From Bacillota bacterium (lineage in GTDB: Bacteria; Bacillota; Clostridia; Christensenellales; CAG-138): DNA of 37,780 nucleotides. The stretch covers positions 1-37,780 of the forward strand of contig JAEESS010000018.1 in NCBI GenBank assembly GCA_016286445.1, written 5' to 3'. A program made the translations under genes and the position numbers. Position 1 is the first letter of the stretch, and each line of letters begins with the position of its first letter. The notes under the pieces were generated by a model. It had not been told where the DNA came from, ran no database searches, and saw only the letters and a program-made list of their open reading frames with translations. Of the stretch, positions 24,517 to 32,981 are shown piece after piece.

Positions 24517-24553
24517 CGGTCTGTTGATACAAAGCGTCAACAGACCGTTTTTT
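24517..24553 (+). terminator. Terminator of the dcw cluster
   Basis: CGGTCTGTTGA (24517-24527) pairs with TCAACAGACCG (24537-24547), 11 bp, followed by six T. Confidence 0.95.
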
Positions 24554-24640
24554 CTACCGCCGTTCATGCTGCGCCGATCCGCTTTATTGACGTATCGGCG
24601 GGACGGTTCGCCTTCGGAAACGCAGCCGAACACGGGGGTG

Positions 24641-24669
24641 TTGCGAAAACGCCGGAAATATGCTACCAT
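24641..24669 (+). promoter_or_regulatory. Promoter predicted to give a leaderless mRNA
   Basis: -35 TTGCGA (24641-24646), 17-nt spacer, -10 TACCAT (24664-24669), then six bases to the ATG at 24676. No SD precedes that ATG. Confidence 0.55.
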
Positions 24670-24675
24670 AACGAT

Positions 24676-25185
24676 ATGAAACCGCTCGATCGAAAAGAAA
24701 GAAAAACCGCGAAGAAACTGCTGCTGCGCTGCACCGAGGTGCTGCCGGAGGGGTTTCGGATCGATCTGTTCGTCGACCCAAAGGGGTGGGCGGCGGCTTC
24801 GCGCGCTTTGGGCTCCGCTCGGCTCTGCGCGTTTGCGGCGGAGATGCTCAAGAGCATGTACCGGGAGCGCTTTTCCGAAACGTTCCTGTTCTCGGAACCC
24901 TGCATGACCTTCGAGCTCAAATACCATCTGAACGCGTATCTGTGCGTGAAGGGCTTCCGGCACATGCGGCACGTCACCACACTGCTGTTCCGTCCGGCGC
25001 TCATCGAGCGCAAATGCCGTTCGATCGAGATCGACACGAACGACGTCTACCGGCTCACGCAGCGGATCACGTTTCGCTACTTTTTCGGGATCGACAAAGA
25101 ATATCGCCGCACCGATCGCGATCCGTACGCGGTCAGGCGCGGAGACCGATACGTCCGCGTTCCGTTTTTCCGGTTGCGCGGATGA
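24676..25185 (+). CDS. Hypothetical protein of unknown family
   Basis: 169 aa, basic, no signal peptide and no membrane segment. It starts with a Lys/Arg-rich segment (MKPLDRKERKTAKKLL) and has two cysteine-containing hydrophobic stretches in the middle. The C-terminus (about 125-169) is rich in Arg, Tyr and Phe. I recognise no domain. The start is supported by a promoter whose -10 ends 6 nt before the ATG, i.e. a leaderless message. It is followed 42 nt later by the C11 peptidase gene in the same direction without a terminator, so it probably opens that operon. Codon use looks like its neighbours. Confidence 0.7.
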   Translation: MKPLDRKERKTAKKLLLRCTEVLPEGFRIDLFVDPKGWAAASRALGSARLCAFAAEMLKSMYRERFSETFLFSEPCMTFELKYHLNAYLCVKGFRHMRHVTTLLFRPALIERKCRSIEIDTNDVYRLTQRITFRYFFGIDKEYRRTDRDPYAVRRGDRYVRVPFFRLRG

Positions 25186-25227
25186 CGAATCGGGCGTGCG
25201 TTCAAGACTTTGAGGAAGGAGAAAGAC

Positions 25228-26910
25228 ATGGCGCAGGGAAATAAAAACGGCAAGCTCGCGGGGCTGATCCTGGCGGTCCTTGTGATCGCCGTGTTCGTTG
25301 CGCTCGTCGGAACGCTGTGCACCTGTCTTTGCACCTGCGGAAGCTGCGTCGGCTTTGAAGGATGCATGCCGGTGTGCAGCCGGTTCGAGTGGCTGCCCGA
25401 TCACAGCGACGCCTGGATGCAGACCGCCGTGCCGCCGACCGCCGCGCCGACCGCGATCCCCGAAACGCCCGCGTCGACCGACGCGCCGGCTTCGCTTTCT
25501 CCGTTGGACGTTGAGCAGCAGCCCGTCAAAACGCCCGCGCCGGACGATCCGTCCGCATGGGTGCGCGAAAAGCAGGTGAAGCTCCGTCATGACGGCACGG
25601 ACACCGTCACGGTGCTGGTGCTGATGAACGGCTCCGATCTCGAATCCGAATACGGCGAGGCGACCGACGATCTTCTGGAAATGGTGCAGGCGAAAAAGAG
25701 CGACCGCGTCAATATCCTTCTGGAAACCGTCGGTACAAAGAAGTGGGACAAACTTTTCGGCATCTCTTCGCGGCATGCCGAGCGCTACCGCGTGGAAAGC
25801 GGCAGGATCACGCTGCTGGACGGCAGTCTTCCGCAGCTCGACACCACGGTTCCCGCGACGCTGTCCGATTTCATCCGCTGGGGCGTTGAGACCGCGCCTG
25901 CGGACCGCTACATCCTGCTCCTTTGGGACCACGGCGGCGGTCCGGTCTATGGGTTCGGCTACGATGAGTTTCAGCCGTACACGGCGACGCTGACGATCGA
26001 CGAGATCCGGCAGGCGCTGCAGGACGGCGGCGTATACTTCGATCTGATCGGCATGGACTGCTGTCTGATGTCGTCGATCGAGGTCTGCTGCGCGCTCTAT
26101 GATTACTGCGATTATACGCTTCTTTCCGAGGATTTCGAGCCGGGCTGCGGCTGGTCGTACAAAGGGTGGCTCTCCGCGCTTGCGAATGATCCCGCGATTG
26201 ACACGCCGGCGCTCAGTCGGATCGCGATCGACGATTCGATCCGCACTGCCGAGCGGTCCTCCGATCCGGACGACGGCATGACGCTCGCGCTGATCGACGA
26301 GGCGTACATGACGCTTTTATACCCCGCATGGGTCGAGTTCGCCTATGCAAACGAGGAAACGCTGCTGTCGAAAAACTTCAGCCAGCTTCGCGAATCGACC
26401 GGACGCGCGCATCCGAAGCTCGATCGCGCGGTCGGCGGCTGGTTAACAGACGATAGTGCCGCGCTTTCCGATTACTGCATCACAGACGTGCTGTCGCTTG
26501 CGGCGAACATCCCCTCAAAGACGTCCGACGCGCTTTCCGCCGCGCTTGAACAAACGATCGCGTACTACGGCGCGACCTCCGGCGAAACGACGCTGTCTGG
26601 GCTTTCGGTCACGCTGCCGTACGGCGACGACGCGTTCTATCGCGAGCTCAGGCGCGTATTTATCAATGCGGGCTTTGACGAGACCTATGTGACCTGGCTC
26701 CAGAAATTCGTCTCGGTCAAGAGCGAAACGGCGTTCTTCGATTTCGGGACCTGGAACGGCTGGGACGATTACGTTGGCGGCTATGACTGGAGCGACTGGG
26801 GCAGTCTCTTCGGCGGGTATGAAACCCCTGCGGAAGACTGGACCGGCGACTGGACCGTCGGCGGCGTCGATATCGATGATGTGCTGAACTGGCTGTTCGG
26901 CGATGATTGA
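25228..26910 (+). CDS. Membrane-anchored clostripain-family (C11) cysteine peptidase
   Basis: 560 aa. A short basic start is followed by one membrane helix (about 10-30), then seven cysteines within residues 31-50 and a Pro/Thr/Ala-rich linker (68-108). The C11 domain begins near residue 120: VTVLVLMNGSDLES, catalytic His235 in WDHGGG and catalytic Cys279 in the D-C-C-L-M motif, the two dyad residues of clan CD peptidases. C11 enzymes usually cut after Arg or Lys and may self-process. The active domain is predicted to face outward. Start at 25228 chosen for AAGGAGA 6 nt upstream; an in-frame ATG at 25210 lies before that SD. Next gene 11 nt downstream. Confidence 0.9.
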   Translation: MAQGNKNGKLAGLILAVLVIAVFVALVGTLCTCLCTCGSCVGFEGCMPVCSRFEWLPDHSDAWMQTAVPPTAAPTAIPETPASTDAPASLSPLDVEQQPVKTPAPDDPSAWVREKQVKLRHDGTDTVTVLVLMNGSDLESEYGEATDDLLEMVQAKKSDRVNILLETVGTKKWDKLFGISSRHAERYRVESGRITLLDGSLPQLDTTVPATLSDFIRWGVETAPADRYILLLWDHGGGPVYGFGYDEFQPYTATLTIDEIRQALQDGGVYFDLIGMDCCLMSSIEVCCALYDYCDYTLLSEDFEPGCGWSYKGWLSALANDPAIDTPALSRIAIDDSIRTAERSSDPDDGMTLALIDEAYMTLLYPAWVEFAYANEETLLSKNFSQLRESTGRAHPKLDRAVGGWLTDDSAALSDYCITDVLSLAANIPSKTSDALSAALEQTIAYYGATSGETTLSGLSVTLPYGDDAFYRELRRVFINAGFDETYVTWLQKFVSVKSETAFFDFGTWNGWDDYVGGYDWSDWGSLFGGYETPAEDWTGDWTVGGVDIDDVLNWLFGDD

Positions 26911-26921
26911 AAGGAAACAAT

Positions 26922-27482
26922 ATGAAACGGATTCTCATTCTCTTGGCGGCATGCCTCTTTTGCCTGTCGCTCGCATGCGCAAAAACCCCCGCGCCCGCGG
27001 CTGAACCGGCGCCGAAAGTGACCGTGCCGGAAACGTCGGACGTCACGCTGACGCTGCCGCTCGGCACGCGCGACGGCATTGCAAAGTCCGTTCCCGCATT
27101 CACTGCGGGCTTTTCCGCGGGCGGCGAAGCGCTGACCTTTGCGATCGCCTCCTCCGATCCGACCGTTGCGGAGGGCATTCTCCGGGACGACGGCACGCTG
27201 TATGTGATCGCGCACGGCACGGGCGAAACGAAACTGACCGTAACGGCAAGGACCGCTTCCGGCGAGGAAAACGCCGCGGTCGTTTCGGTCACGGTGTGCG
27301 ACGCGCGGCGCATGCTCGCGCTGATCGTGCTCGGCGTGCTTGCCGTTGCGCTTCTTATTCTGCTCGGCAAGCCGTCCGCAAAGAAGCCGGAAAAGCCCGC
27401 CGAAGCGCCCGAAGAGCCGAAGGAGCCGACCGTGATCTTTGAAGAACCGGAAGAACCGAAAAACGATCCCGAAAGGAGTTAA
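26922..27482 (+). CDS. Small Ig-like membrane protein or lipoprotein
   Basis: 186 aa. N-terminal signal sequence (1-18, MKRILILLAACLFCLSLAC); Cys19 or, less likely, Cys11 could be lipidated, but neither fits a lipobox perfectly. The central part (about 35-125) looks like a BIG2-type bacterial Ig-like domain: IASSDPTVAEGILRDDGTL, then T-G-E-T-K-L-T-V-T-A. A membrane helix follows (131-149), with an acidic, Pro/Glu-rich cytoplasmic tail. Placed 11 nt after the C11 peptidase and 3 nt before the M32 gene, so tightly co-transcribed. It may be a partner or scaffold of the surface peptidase; this is inference. Confidence 0.75.
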   Translation: MKRILILLAACLFCLSLACAKTPAPAAEPAPKVTVPETSDVTLTLPLGTRDGIAKSVPAFTAGFSAGGEALTFAIASSDPTVAEGILRDDGTLYVIAHGTGETKLTVTARTASGEENAAVVSVTVCDARRMLALIVLGVLAVALLILLGKPSAKKPEKPAEAPEEPKEPTVIFEEPEEPKNDPERS

Positions 27483-27485
27483 GCA

Positions 27486-28979
27486 ATGATATCCGAAACC
27501 GTCACGCGCTATCGCGCGTATCTCGAAAAACGCCGCGCCTATGTGCACGCTATGGGGCTTTTAGGCTACGACATGAACACCGTGATGCCGAAGGGCGCGG
27601 GTCCGATCGTGGGCGACACGTTCGGCGTGCTCAGTGAGGCGATGTACGACATGGTCACATCGCCGGAGGTCGAGGCGATGCAGCGGGAGATCCTTGCGCA
27701 GCGCGACGAGGTCGATCCTGCGATCGTGCGCACCGCGGAGCTCGCCATGGAGGAGCGCGGCCGCATCGCCTGCATCCCGAAGGAGGAGTATGTGCAGTAC
27801 ACGGTCGATCAGACGATCGCCGACCGGGTCTGGCATGAGGCGAAGATCAAGAGTGATTTTCAAATGTTCCTGCCGCACCTCGAAAAGCTGATCGCGGCAA
27901 AGAAGCGCTTTGCAAAATACTATAGACCCGACGCGTCGGTCTACGCCACGCTGCTCGACGAGTATGAAAAGGGGCTGAACACCGAAACGCTCGATCGGTT
28001 TTTCACAACGGTTCGAGAGCGCCTCGTGCCCGTGATCGCAAAGATACAGAGCCAGCCGGACGTTTCGTTCCTGCACCGGCACTATCCGATTGCGGAACAG
28101 CGGATCTTTTCGGATTACCTGATGGACGTTTTAGGGCTCGACAAAAACCACTGCGCTATCGGCGAGACCGAGCATCCGTTTACCACGGAGTTCACAAAAT
28201 ACGACGTACGCATCACCACGCACTACCACGAGAACGCGGTCGAAGCGTCGATGTACAGCGTGATCCACGAAGGCGGACACGCAACTTACGAGCGCAACAT
28301 CGGCGACGAGATCGCGCGGCTGCCGATCGGCAAGGGCGTTTCGATGAGCGTGCACGAGGGACAGTCGCGCTTCTTTGAGAACATCATCGGCAGAAGCGAG
28401 CCGTTCATCGAGGCGATCTTCCCGAAAATGCAGGAGATCTTCCCTGAGCAGCTCAAAGACGTCGATGCGCACCGATTCTACGTTGCGGTTAACAAGGCGG
28501 AGCCGTCTCTCATTCGCACCGAAGCGGACGAGCTGACCTATTCGCTGCACGTCATGGTGCGCTACGAGCTTGAAAAGCGGCTCTTTGACGGCGATCTCGA
28601 ACCGAAGGACCTGCCCGCGGCGTGGAACCGGATGTACAAGGACTATCTCGGCGTCGACGTTCCGGACGACCGCCGCGGCGTGCTGCAGGATTCGCACTGG
28701 GCAAGCGGGCTGTTCGGCTACTTCCCGTCCTATGCGCTGGGCAGCGCGTACGGCGCGCAGCTGATCAAGCGGATGGAGCAGGAGATCGACGTCTGGGACA
28801 ATGTGCGAAACGCGAACCTGAAGCCCGTCGTGGACTGGCTGACGGAGCACATCTACCGTTTCGGCTGCATGAAAGAGCCGGGCAAGCTGATGGAGGAAGC
28901 CTTCGGCGCGCCGTTTGATCCGACGTACTACACCGATTACCTGACGAAGAAGTACAGCGAGCTGTATCATCTCGATTGA
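27486..28979 (+). CDS. M32 family metallocarboxypeptidase
   Basis: 497 aa, full length for thermostable-carboxypeptidase-1-like M32 enzymes. The zinc site HEGGH is at residues 261-265, with downstream motifs SVHEGQSRFFEN (third zinc ligand Glu), Y-V-A-V-N-K-A-E-P-S-L-I-R-T-E-A-D-E and the C-terminal WASGLFGYFPSYALGS. It removes C-terminal residues from peptides in the cytosol with broad specificity. It lacks a signal peptide, unlike the two surface proteins encoded just upstream. SD AAAGGAG overlaps the end of the previous gene. Closed by one weak and one strong terminator. Confidence 0.96.
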   Translation: MISETVTRYRAYLEKRRAYVHAMGLLGYDMNTVMPKGAGPIVGDTFGVLSEAMYDMVTSPEVEAMQREILAQRDEVDPAIVRTAELAMEERGRIACIPKEEYVQYTVDQTIADRVWHEAKIKSDFQMFLPHLEKLIAAKKRFAKYYRPDASVYATLLDEYEKGLNTETLDRFFTTVRERLVPVIAKIQSQPDVSFLHRHYPIAEQRIFSDYLMDVLGLDKNHCAIGETEHPFTTEFTKYDVRITTHYHENAVEASMYSVIHEGGHATYERNIGDEIARLPIGKGVSMSVHEGQSRFFENIIGRSEPFIEAIFPKMQEIFPEQLKDVDAHRFYVAVNKAEPSLIRTEADELTYSLHVMVRYELEKRLFDGDLEPKDLPAAWNRMYKDYLGVDVPDDRRGVLQDSHWASGLFGYFPSYALGSAYGAQLIKRMEQEIDVWDNVRNANLKPVVDWLTEHIYRFGCMKEPGKLMEEAFGAPFDPTYYTDYLTKKYSELYHLD

Positions 28980-29046
28980 CGCAAAACCGCCGGAACGCAC
29001 CGGCTTTTATACGGCGGAGCGTCGGAAAAGCGGCGACTTCAAATGA

Positions 29047-29081
29047 AAAAACAGCTTCCCTCGTTCGGGAAGCTGTTTTTT
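29047..29081. terminator. Bidirectional terminator between M32 and DUF1292 genes
   Basis: AACAGCTTCCC, loop TCGTTC, GGGAAGCTGTT with an A-run on the left and a T-run on the right, so it works on both strands. A weaker plus-strand hairpin GCCGG/CCGGC plus TTTT lies at 28989-29008. Confidence 0.9.
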
Positions 29082-29093
29082 TGCCGAAAATAA

Positions 29094-29408
29094 TCAGTCC
29101 TCTAATTTGTCGCAGCCTTCGCAGTCGTCCGCGTCGCAGTCCCAGCACTCCATGCGCTTTTCCGCGATCGCGAACAGCTCGTCCAGCTTGTCGTCGGCAA
29201 CGGGAACGAACTCTTCCATGTCCTCTTCCTCGTTGACGATGATCTCCATGATGCAGACTTCAAAGTCCTCCTCTGGATCCTCGGGCAGCTCGGCGTCCAC
29301 CAGAACGGCGTATTCCTTGCCCTCGTGCTCAAAATAATCAATGACCTCAAGGTCAAACTCGTTGCCTTCCTCATCGGTAAAGGTGACAAGATCTCTTTCG
29401 TCTTCCAT
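29094..29408 (-). CDS. DUF1292 domain protein with a C-terminal CxxC-CxxC cluster
   Basis: 104 aa, extremely acidic. The N-terminal part (about 5-75: LVTFTDEEGNEFDLEVIDYFEHEGKEY, cut here by its own motif ends) is the DUF1292 fold common in Bacillota, function unknown. The C-terminus adds Cys88, Cys91, Cys96 and Cys99 in a CxxC-x4-CxxC arrangement, which could hold zinc or a similar metal. SD AAAGGAGA is 6 nt upstream and a clear promoter lies at 29438-29466. DUF1292 genes often lie near yrrK and rlmN-type housekeeping genes; here it is a single-gene unit. Confidence 0.88.
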   Translation of the reverse strand: MEDERDLVTFTDEEGNEFDLEVIDYFEHEGKEYAVLVDAELPEDPEEDFEVCIMEIIVNEEEDMEEFVPVADDKLDELFAIAEKRMECWDCDADDCEGCDKLED

Positions 29409-29437
29409 AGCGGTTCTCCTTTCGTTTGTTACAAATC

Positions 29438-29466
29438 ATTGTACCGCATTCCGTGCCGCATTGCAA
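29438..29466 (-). promoter_or_regulatory. Promoter of the DUF1292 gene
   Basis: Minus strand -35 TTGCAA (29466-29461), 17-nt spacer, -10 TACAAT (29443-29438), 30 nt before the start codon. Confidence 0.7.
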
Positions 29467-29525
29467 GCAAAAACGCGCCGCGTGAAAAATCTTTTTGCAA
29501 TTCAAAATCAAAATGAGAATGCCTC

Positions 29526-29554
29526 TTGTGCATCCGGCGGGAATCGTTTATACT
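29526..29554 (+). promoter_or_regulatory. Promoter of the regulator-ygeY-ygeW operon, leaderless start
   Basis: -35 TTGTGC (29526-29531), 17-nt spacer, -10 TATACT (29549-29554), then five bases to the ATG at 29560. Confidence 0.7.
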
Positions 29555-29559
29555 GTACC

Positions 29560-30234
29560 ATGAAGAAACATAGGGAAACGGAGAAGCAACGCGTGGATCT
29601 TACATTTTTGAAACGGCTCTCGGCGGCGATCGCGGCGGAATTCGGCGATCACTGCGAGGTCGCGGTACACGATCTTCTGAGCGGCGACAGGGAGCACACG
29701 ATCGCGGCCATCGAAAACGGACACGTCACGCACCGCAAGGTCGGCGACGGACCGAGTCGCGTCGTTCTGGAAGCGCTGAAGGCGGAGGATCCGAAGGCGC
29801 TTGAGGACCGCTCCGGGTATCTGATGCGTACGCATGACGGACGCATCTTAAAGTGCGCGACGGTCTATCTCCGCGACGAAAACGGCGTGCCGGAGGGCGT
29901 TTTTTCCATCAACTACGACATCACCGAGCTTTTGATGGCGGAGCGCGCGGTCGGCTCGCTTCTGCCGCATAAAGAGGAGGAAAAGAAGGCGGAAAACCGC
30001 ATTCCGCTGTCCGTCAACGAGCTTCTCGACGATCTCATCGAACAGTCGGTGCAGCTTGTCGGGAAACCCGTCGCCATGATGAACAAGGAGGACAAGATCA
30101 GAGCGATCGCGTTCCTCAACAAAGCCGGCGCGTTTCTCATTACAAGGAGCGGCGACAAGGTGTCGAAGTATTTCGGCATCAGCAAATATACCCTGTATTC
30201 CTACATCGACGCAAAAGATACCATTCAGAATTGA
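29560..30234 (+). CDS. YheO-like PAS/HTH transcriptional regulator
   Basis: 224 aa. The N-terminal half (about 15-130) has the YheO-type PAS domain pattern (PF08348: CEVAVHDL, GVFSINYDIT). The C-terminal part (about 150-220) carries an HTH_22-type DNA-binding domain with the recognition helix near VSKYFGISKYTLYSYI. Relatives such as DauR and YheO regulate amino acid and purine-type catabolic operons. It lies 15 nt before ygeY, so it probably controls its own operon in response to a small ligand of the pathway. The ATG has no SD and stands 5 nt after the -10 box, so the mRNA is likely leaderless; a low copy number of the regulator could follow. Confidence 0.88.
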   Translation: MKKHRETEKQRVDLTFLKRLSAAIAAEFGDHCEVAVHDLLSGDREHTIAAIENGHVTHRKVGDGPSRVVLEALKAEDPKALEDRSGYLMRTHDGRILKCATVYLRDENGVPEGVFSINYDITELLMAERAVGSLLPHKEEEKKAENRIPLSVNELLDDLIEQSVQLVGKPVAMMNKEDKIRAIAFLNKAGAFLITRSGDKVSKYFGISKYTLYSYIDAKDTIQN

Positions 30235-30249
30235 AGAAAGGAAAACGGC

Positions 30250-31626
30250 ATGGATTTTGAAGCAATCAAACGGGCGGCGCAGAACTATCTTCCGCAGATG
30301 ACGAGATTTCTGCGCGACCTCATTGCGATCCCCAGCGAGAGCTGCGAGGAGGAGGGCGTCATTCGCCGCACGATCGCGGAGATGGAAGCGCTCGGCTTTG
30401 ACAAGGCGGAGATCGACCCGGAGGGAAACGCGCTGGGCTGGATGGGTGAAGGAAGCCGCATCATCGCGTTCGACGGTCACATCGACACCGTCGGCATCGG
30501 CAACATCGCAAACTGGGAACACGATCCGTACAAGGGCTATGAGACCGACGATATCATCTACGGTCGCGGCGGCTCCGATCAGGAGGGCGGCGTGGTCTCT
30601 GCGGTGTACGGCGCGAAGATCATGAAGGATCTGAACCTCATCCCGGCGGACACCAAGATCCTCGTCGTCGCCTCCGTGCAGGAGGAGGACTGCGACGGTC
30701 TGTGCTGGCAGTACATCCATAAGGAGGACGGGATCACGCCCGAGTTCGTCGTTTCGACCGAACCGACCGACGGCGGCATCTATCGCGGACACCGCGGCAG
30801 AATGGAGATCCGCGTGGACGTCAAGGGCGTTTCGTGCCACGGCTCCGCGCCGGAACGCGGCGACAACGCGATCTACAAGATGGCGGACATCCTCGAAGAG
30901 GTCCGCGCGCTGAATGAGAACACGGCGACTGAGCAGGACGAGATCAAGGGGCTTGTGAAAATGCTCGATCCGAAGTACAACCCCGAGCACTGGGAGGACG
31001 CGCGCTTTTTGGGCCGCGGCACGATCACCTGCTCGCAGATCTTCTACACCTCGCCGTCGCGCTGCGCGGTCGCGGATTCCTGCGCAGTTTCTTTGGACCG
31101 CCGCATGACCGCGGGCGAAACGTGGGATTCCTGCCTCGACGAGATCCGCAATCTGCCTGCGTGCAAGAAGTACGGCGACGACGTCAAGGTCTCGATGTAC
31201 CTGTACGACCGTCCGGCGTGGACCGGTTTGAAGTACGAGACCGAATGCTACTTCCCGACCTGGATTAATAAGGAAAGCGCGGCGCATGTGCAGGCGCTGG
31301 TCGACGCGCATAAGGGTCTGTTCGGCGATAAGCGCATCGGACATCCTTCCGCGATGGACAAGCGCGACCGTCCGCTGATCGATAAGTGGACGTTCTCGAC
31401 AAACGGCGTCAGCATTCAGGGACGCTACGGCATCCCGTGCGTGGGCTTCGGACCCGGCGCGGAATCGCAGGCGCACGCGCCGAACGAGATTACATGGAAG
31501 CAGGACCTCGTGACTTGCGCGGCGCTCTATGCCGCGGTCCCGATGTGCTATAAGCCCGAAAATCGCACGGACGACGTGACCGAATACCGCGCGGGCAAGA
31601 CCGACACCAAGTTTGCAAACGACTGA
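30250..31626 (+). CDS. ygeY: YgeY-type M20 family hydrolase
   Basis: 458 aa, M20 di-zinc hydrolase. Metal ligands are visible as FDGHIDTVG (His77, Asp79), [10 protein letters not shown] and the Glu pair in VQEEDCDG; the lid domain has [15 protein letters not shown]. It matches the subgroup annotated as selenium-metabolism-linked hydrolase YgeY, found beside ygeW, ygeX, ssnA and hyuA in anaerobes that degrade purines or ureido-amino acids. The natural substrate is probably an N-carbamoyl or N-acyl amino acid intermediate, but this is not shown by the sequence. SD AAAGGAAA before ATG; ygeW follows after 9 nt. Confidence 0.92.
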   Translation: MDFEAIKRAAQNYLPQMTRFLRDLIAIPSESCEEEGVIRRTIAEMEALGFDKAEIDPEGNALGWMGEGSRIIAFDGHIDTVGIGNIANWEHDPYKGYETDDIIYGRGGSDQEGGVVSAVYGAKIMKDLNLIPADTKILVVASVQEEDCDGLCWQYIHKEDGITPEFVVSTEPTDGGIYRGHRGRMEIRVDVKGVSCHGSAPERGDNAIYKMADILEEVRALNENTATEQDEIKGLVKMLDPKYNPEHWEDARFLGRGTITCSQIFYTSPSRCAVADSCAVSLDRRMTAGETWDSCLDEIRNLPACKKYGDDVKVSMYLYDRPAWTGLKYETECYFPTWINKESAAHVQALVDAHKGLFGDKRIGHPSAMDKRDRPLIDKWTFSTNGVSIQGRYGIPCVGFGPGAESQAHAPNEITWKQDLVTCAALYAAVPMCYKPENRTDDVTEYRAGKTDTKFAND

Positions 31627-31635
31627 GGAGGATTT

Positions 31636-32859
31636 ATGAGCAACGTCAAAAAGTATACCGATAAGCTGAACGAGCTGAAGTTCGACAACATGTACAACGG
31701 CGATTTTTTCCTGACCTGGGAAAAGACCGACGATGAGATTGCGGCGGTGTTCACCGTGGCGGACGCTTTAAGGCATCTGCGCGAGAACAACATCTCCTGC
31801 AAGATCTTCGATTCCGGTCTCGGCATCTCGCTGTTCCGCGACAACTCCACCCGCACGCGCTTTTCGTTCGCGTCGGCATGCAACCTTTTGGGCCTTGAAG
31901 TACAGGACCTTGACGAGGGCAAGAGCCAGATCGCGCACGGCGAAACGGTCCGCGAGACCGCAAACATGATCTCGTTCATGGCGGACGTCATCGGCATCCG
32001 CGACGACATGTACATCGGCAAGGGCAATACCTATATGCACAACGTCGTCAACGCCGTCACCGAGGGCAACAAGGCGGGCGTGCTCGAACAGAAGCCGACG
32101 CTCGTCAACCTCCAGTGCGACATCGACCACCCGACGCAGTGCATGGCGGACATGCTGCACTGCATCCATACGCTCGGCGGATCGGACGATTTAGACGAGG
32201 CGATCAAAAACCTCAAGGGCAAGAAGGTCGCGATGACCTGGGCGTACAGCCCGTCGTACGGCAAGCCTTTGAGCGTGCCGCAGGGCGTTGCGGGGCTCTT
32301 CACCCGGTTCGGCATGGACGTCACGCTCGCGTATCCCGAGGGCTACGAGATCATGGACGACGTCGTGAAGGTCGCGGAGGAGAACTGCAAAAAGTCCGGC
32401 GCTTCTTTTAAGATCACGCACGACATGAAGGAAGCGTTCAAGGACGCCGACATCGTCTATCCGAAATCCTGGGCGCCGTATAAAGCGATGGAGGAGCGCA
32501 CCGAGCTGTACGGAAACGGCGATCTCGAGGGCATCAAGGCGCTCGAAAAGCGTCTCCTTGCACAGAATGCGGAGCACAAGGACTGGGAATGCACCGAGGA
32601 GATGATGAAGCTGACGAAGGACGGCAAAGCGCTGTATCTCCACTGCCTGCCCGCGGACATCACCGATGTTTCCTGCGAAGCGGGCGAGGTCGCGGCAAGC
32701 GTATTCGATCGCTATCGCGATCCCCTCTACAAGCAGGCGTCGTTTAAGCCCTATATCATCGCGGCGATGATCTTCCTTGCGAAGGTCAAAAACCCGCAGG
32801 AAACGCTCTTAAAGCTCGAAGCCGACGCCAAGAAGCGCTGGGAAGGCGGAGAAAACTGA
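31636..32859 (+). CDS. ygeW: YgeW-type knotted carbamoyltransferase
   Basis: 407 aa, aspartate/ornithine carbamoyltransferase superfamily. The carbamoyl-phosphate motif is S71-T72-R73-T74 in FRDNSTRTRFSF; HPTQ (165-168) and HCLP (336-339) complete the site. Length and sequence match the YgeW group, a knotted carbamoyltransferase that does not use ornithine or aspartate. Work on purine-degrading anaerobes places it at a phosphorolysis of a ureido compound (2,3-diureidopropionate has been proposed), giving carbamoyl phosphate for ATP synthesis by carbamate kinase. Here the kinase gene is about 24 kb away (7216-8142). Strong SD GAGGAGG; a terminator follows. Confidence 0.93.
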   Translation: MSNVKKYTDKLNELKFDNMYNGDFFLTWEKTDDEIAAVFTVADALRHLRENNISCKIFDSGLGISLFRDNSTRTRFSFASACNLLGLEVQDLDEGKSQIAHGETVRETANMISFMADVIGIRDDMYIGKGNTYMHNVVNAVTEGNKAGVLEQKPTLVNLQCDIDHPTQCMADMLHCIHTLGGSDDLDEAIKNLKGKKVAMTWAYSPSYGKPLSVPQGVAGLFTRFGMDVTLAYPEGYEIMDDVVKVAEENCKKSGASFKITHDMKEAFKDADIVYPKSWAPYKAMEERTELYGNGDLEGIKALEKRLLAQNAEHKDWECTEEMMKLTKDGKALYLHCLPADITDVSCEAGEVAASVFDRYRDPLYKQASFKPYIIAAMIFLAKVKNPQETLLKLEADAKKRWEGGEN

Positions 32860-32872
32860 ATCACCGTAAAGC

Positions 32873-32903
32873 AAGGACCGCCGAATGATCCGGCGGTCCT
32901 TTT
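32873..32903 (+). terminator. Terminator of the ygeW operon
   Basis: AAGGACCGCCG (32873-32883) pairs with CGGCGGTCCTT (32891-32901), 11 bp with a 7-nt loop, running into a short T-stretch (32900-32903). Confidence 0.85.
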
Positions 32904-32950
32904 GCACGGTTCGCTTTGAAGCAAAATACGGTCATAGCCCGATCGTATCC

Positions 32951-32981
32951 AAAAATCAAAACCGCCCCGGGGTGAGGGCGG
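32951..32981 (-). terminator. Terminator of the minus-strand small RNA
   Basis: Stem CCGCCC/GGGCGG (32981-32976 and 32967-32962) with an 8-nt loop, followed on the minus strand by TTTTGATTTTT. Confidence 0.75.

Noticed and set aside
25310-25390. Lipoprotein signal in the C11 peptidase because of the many cysteines
   Set aside because: No lipobox (L-A/S-G/A-C) precedes Cys31; a membrane anchor fits better.
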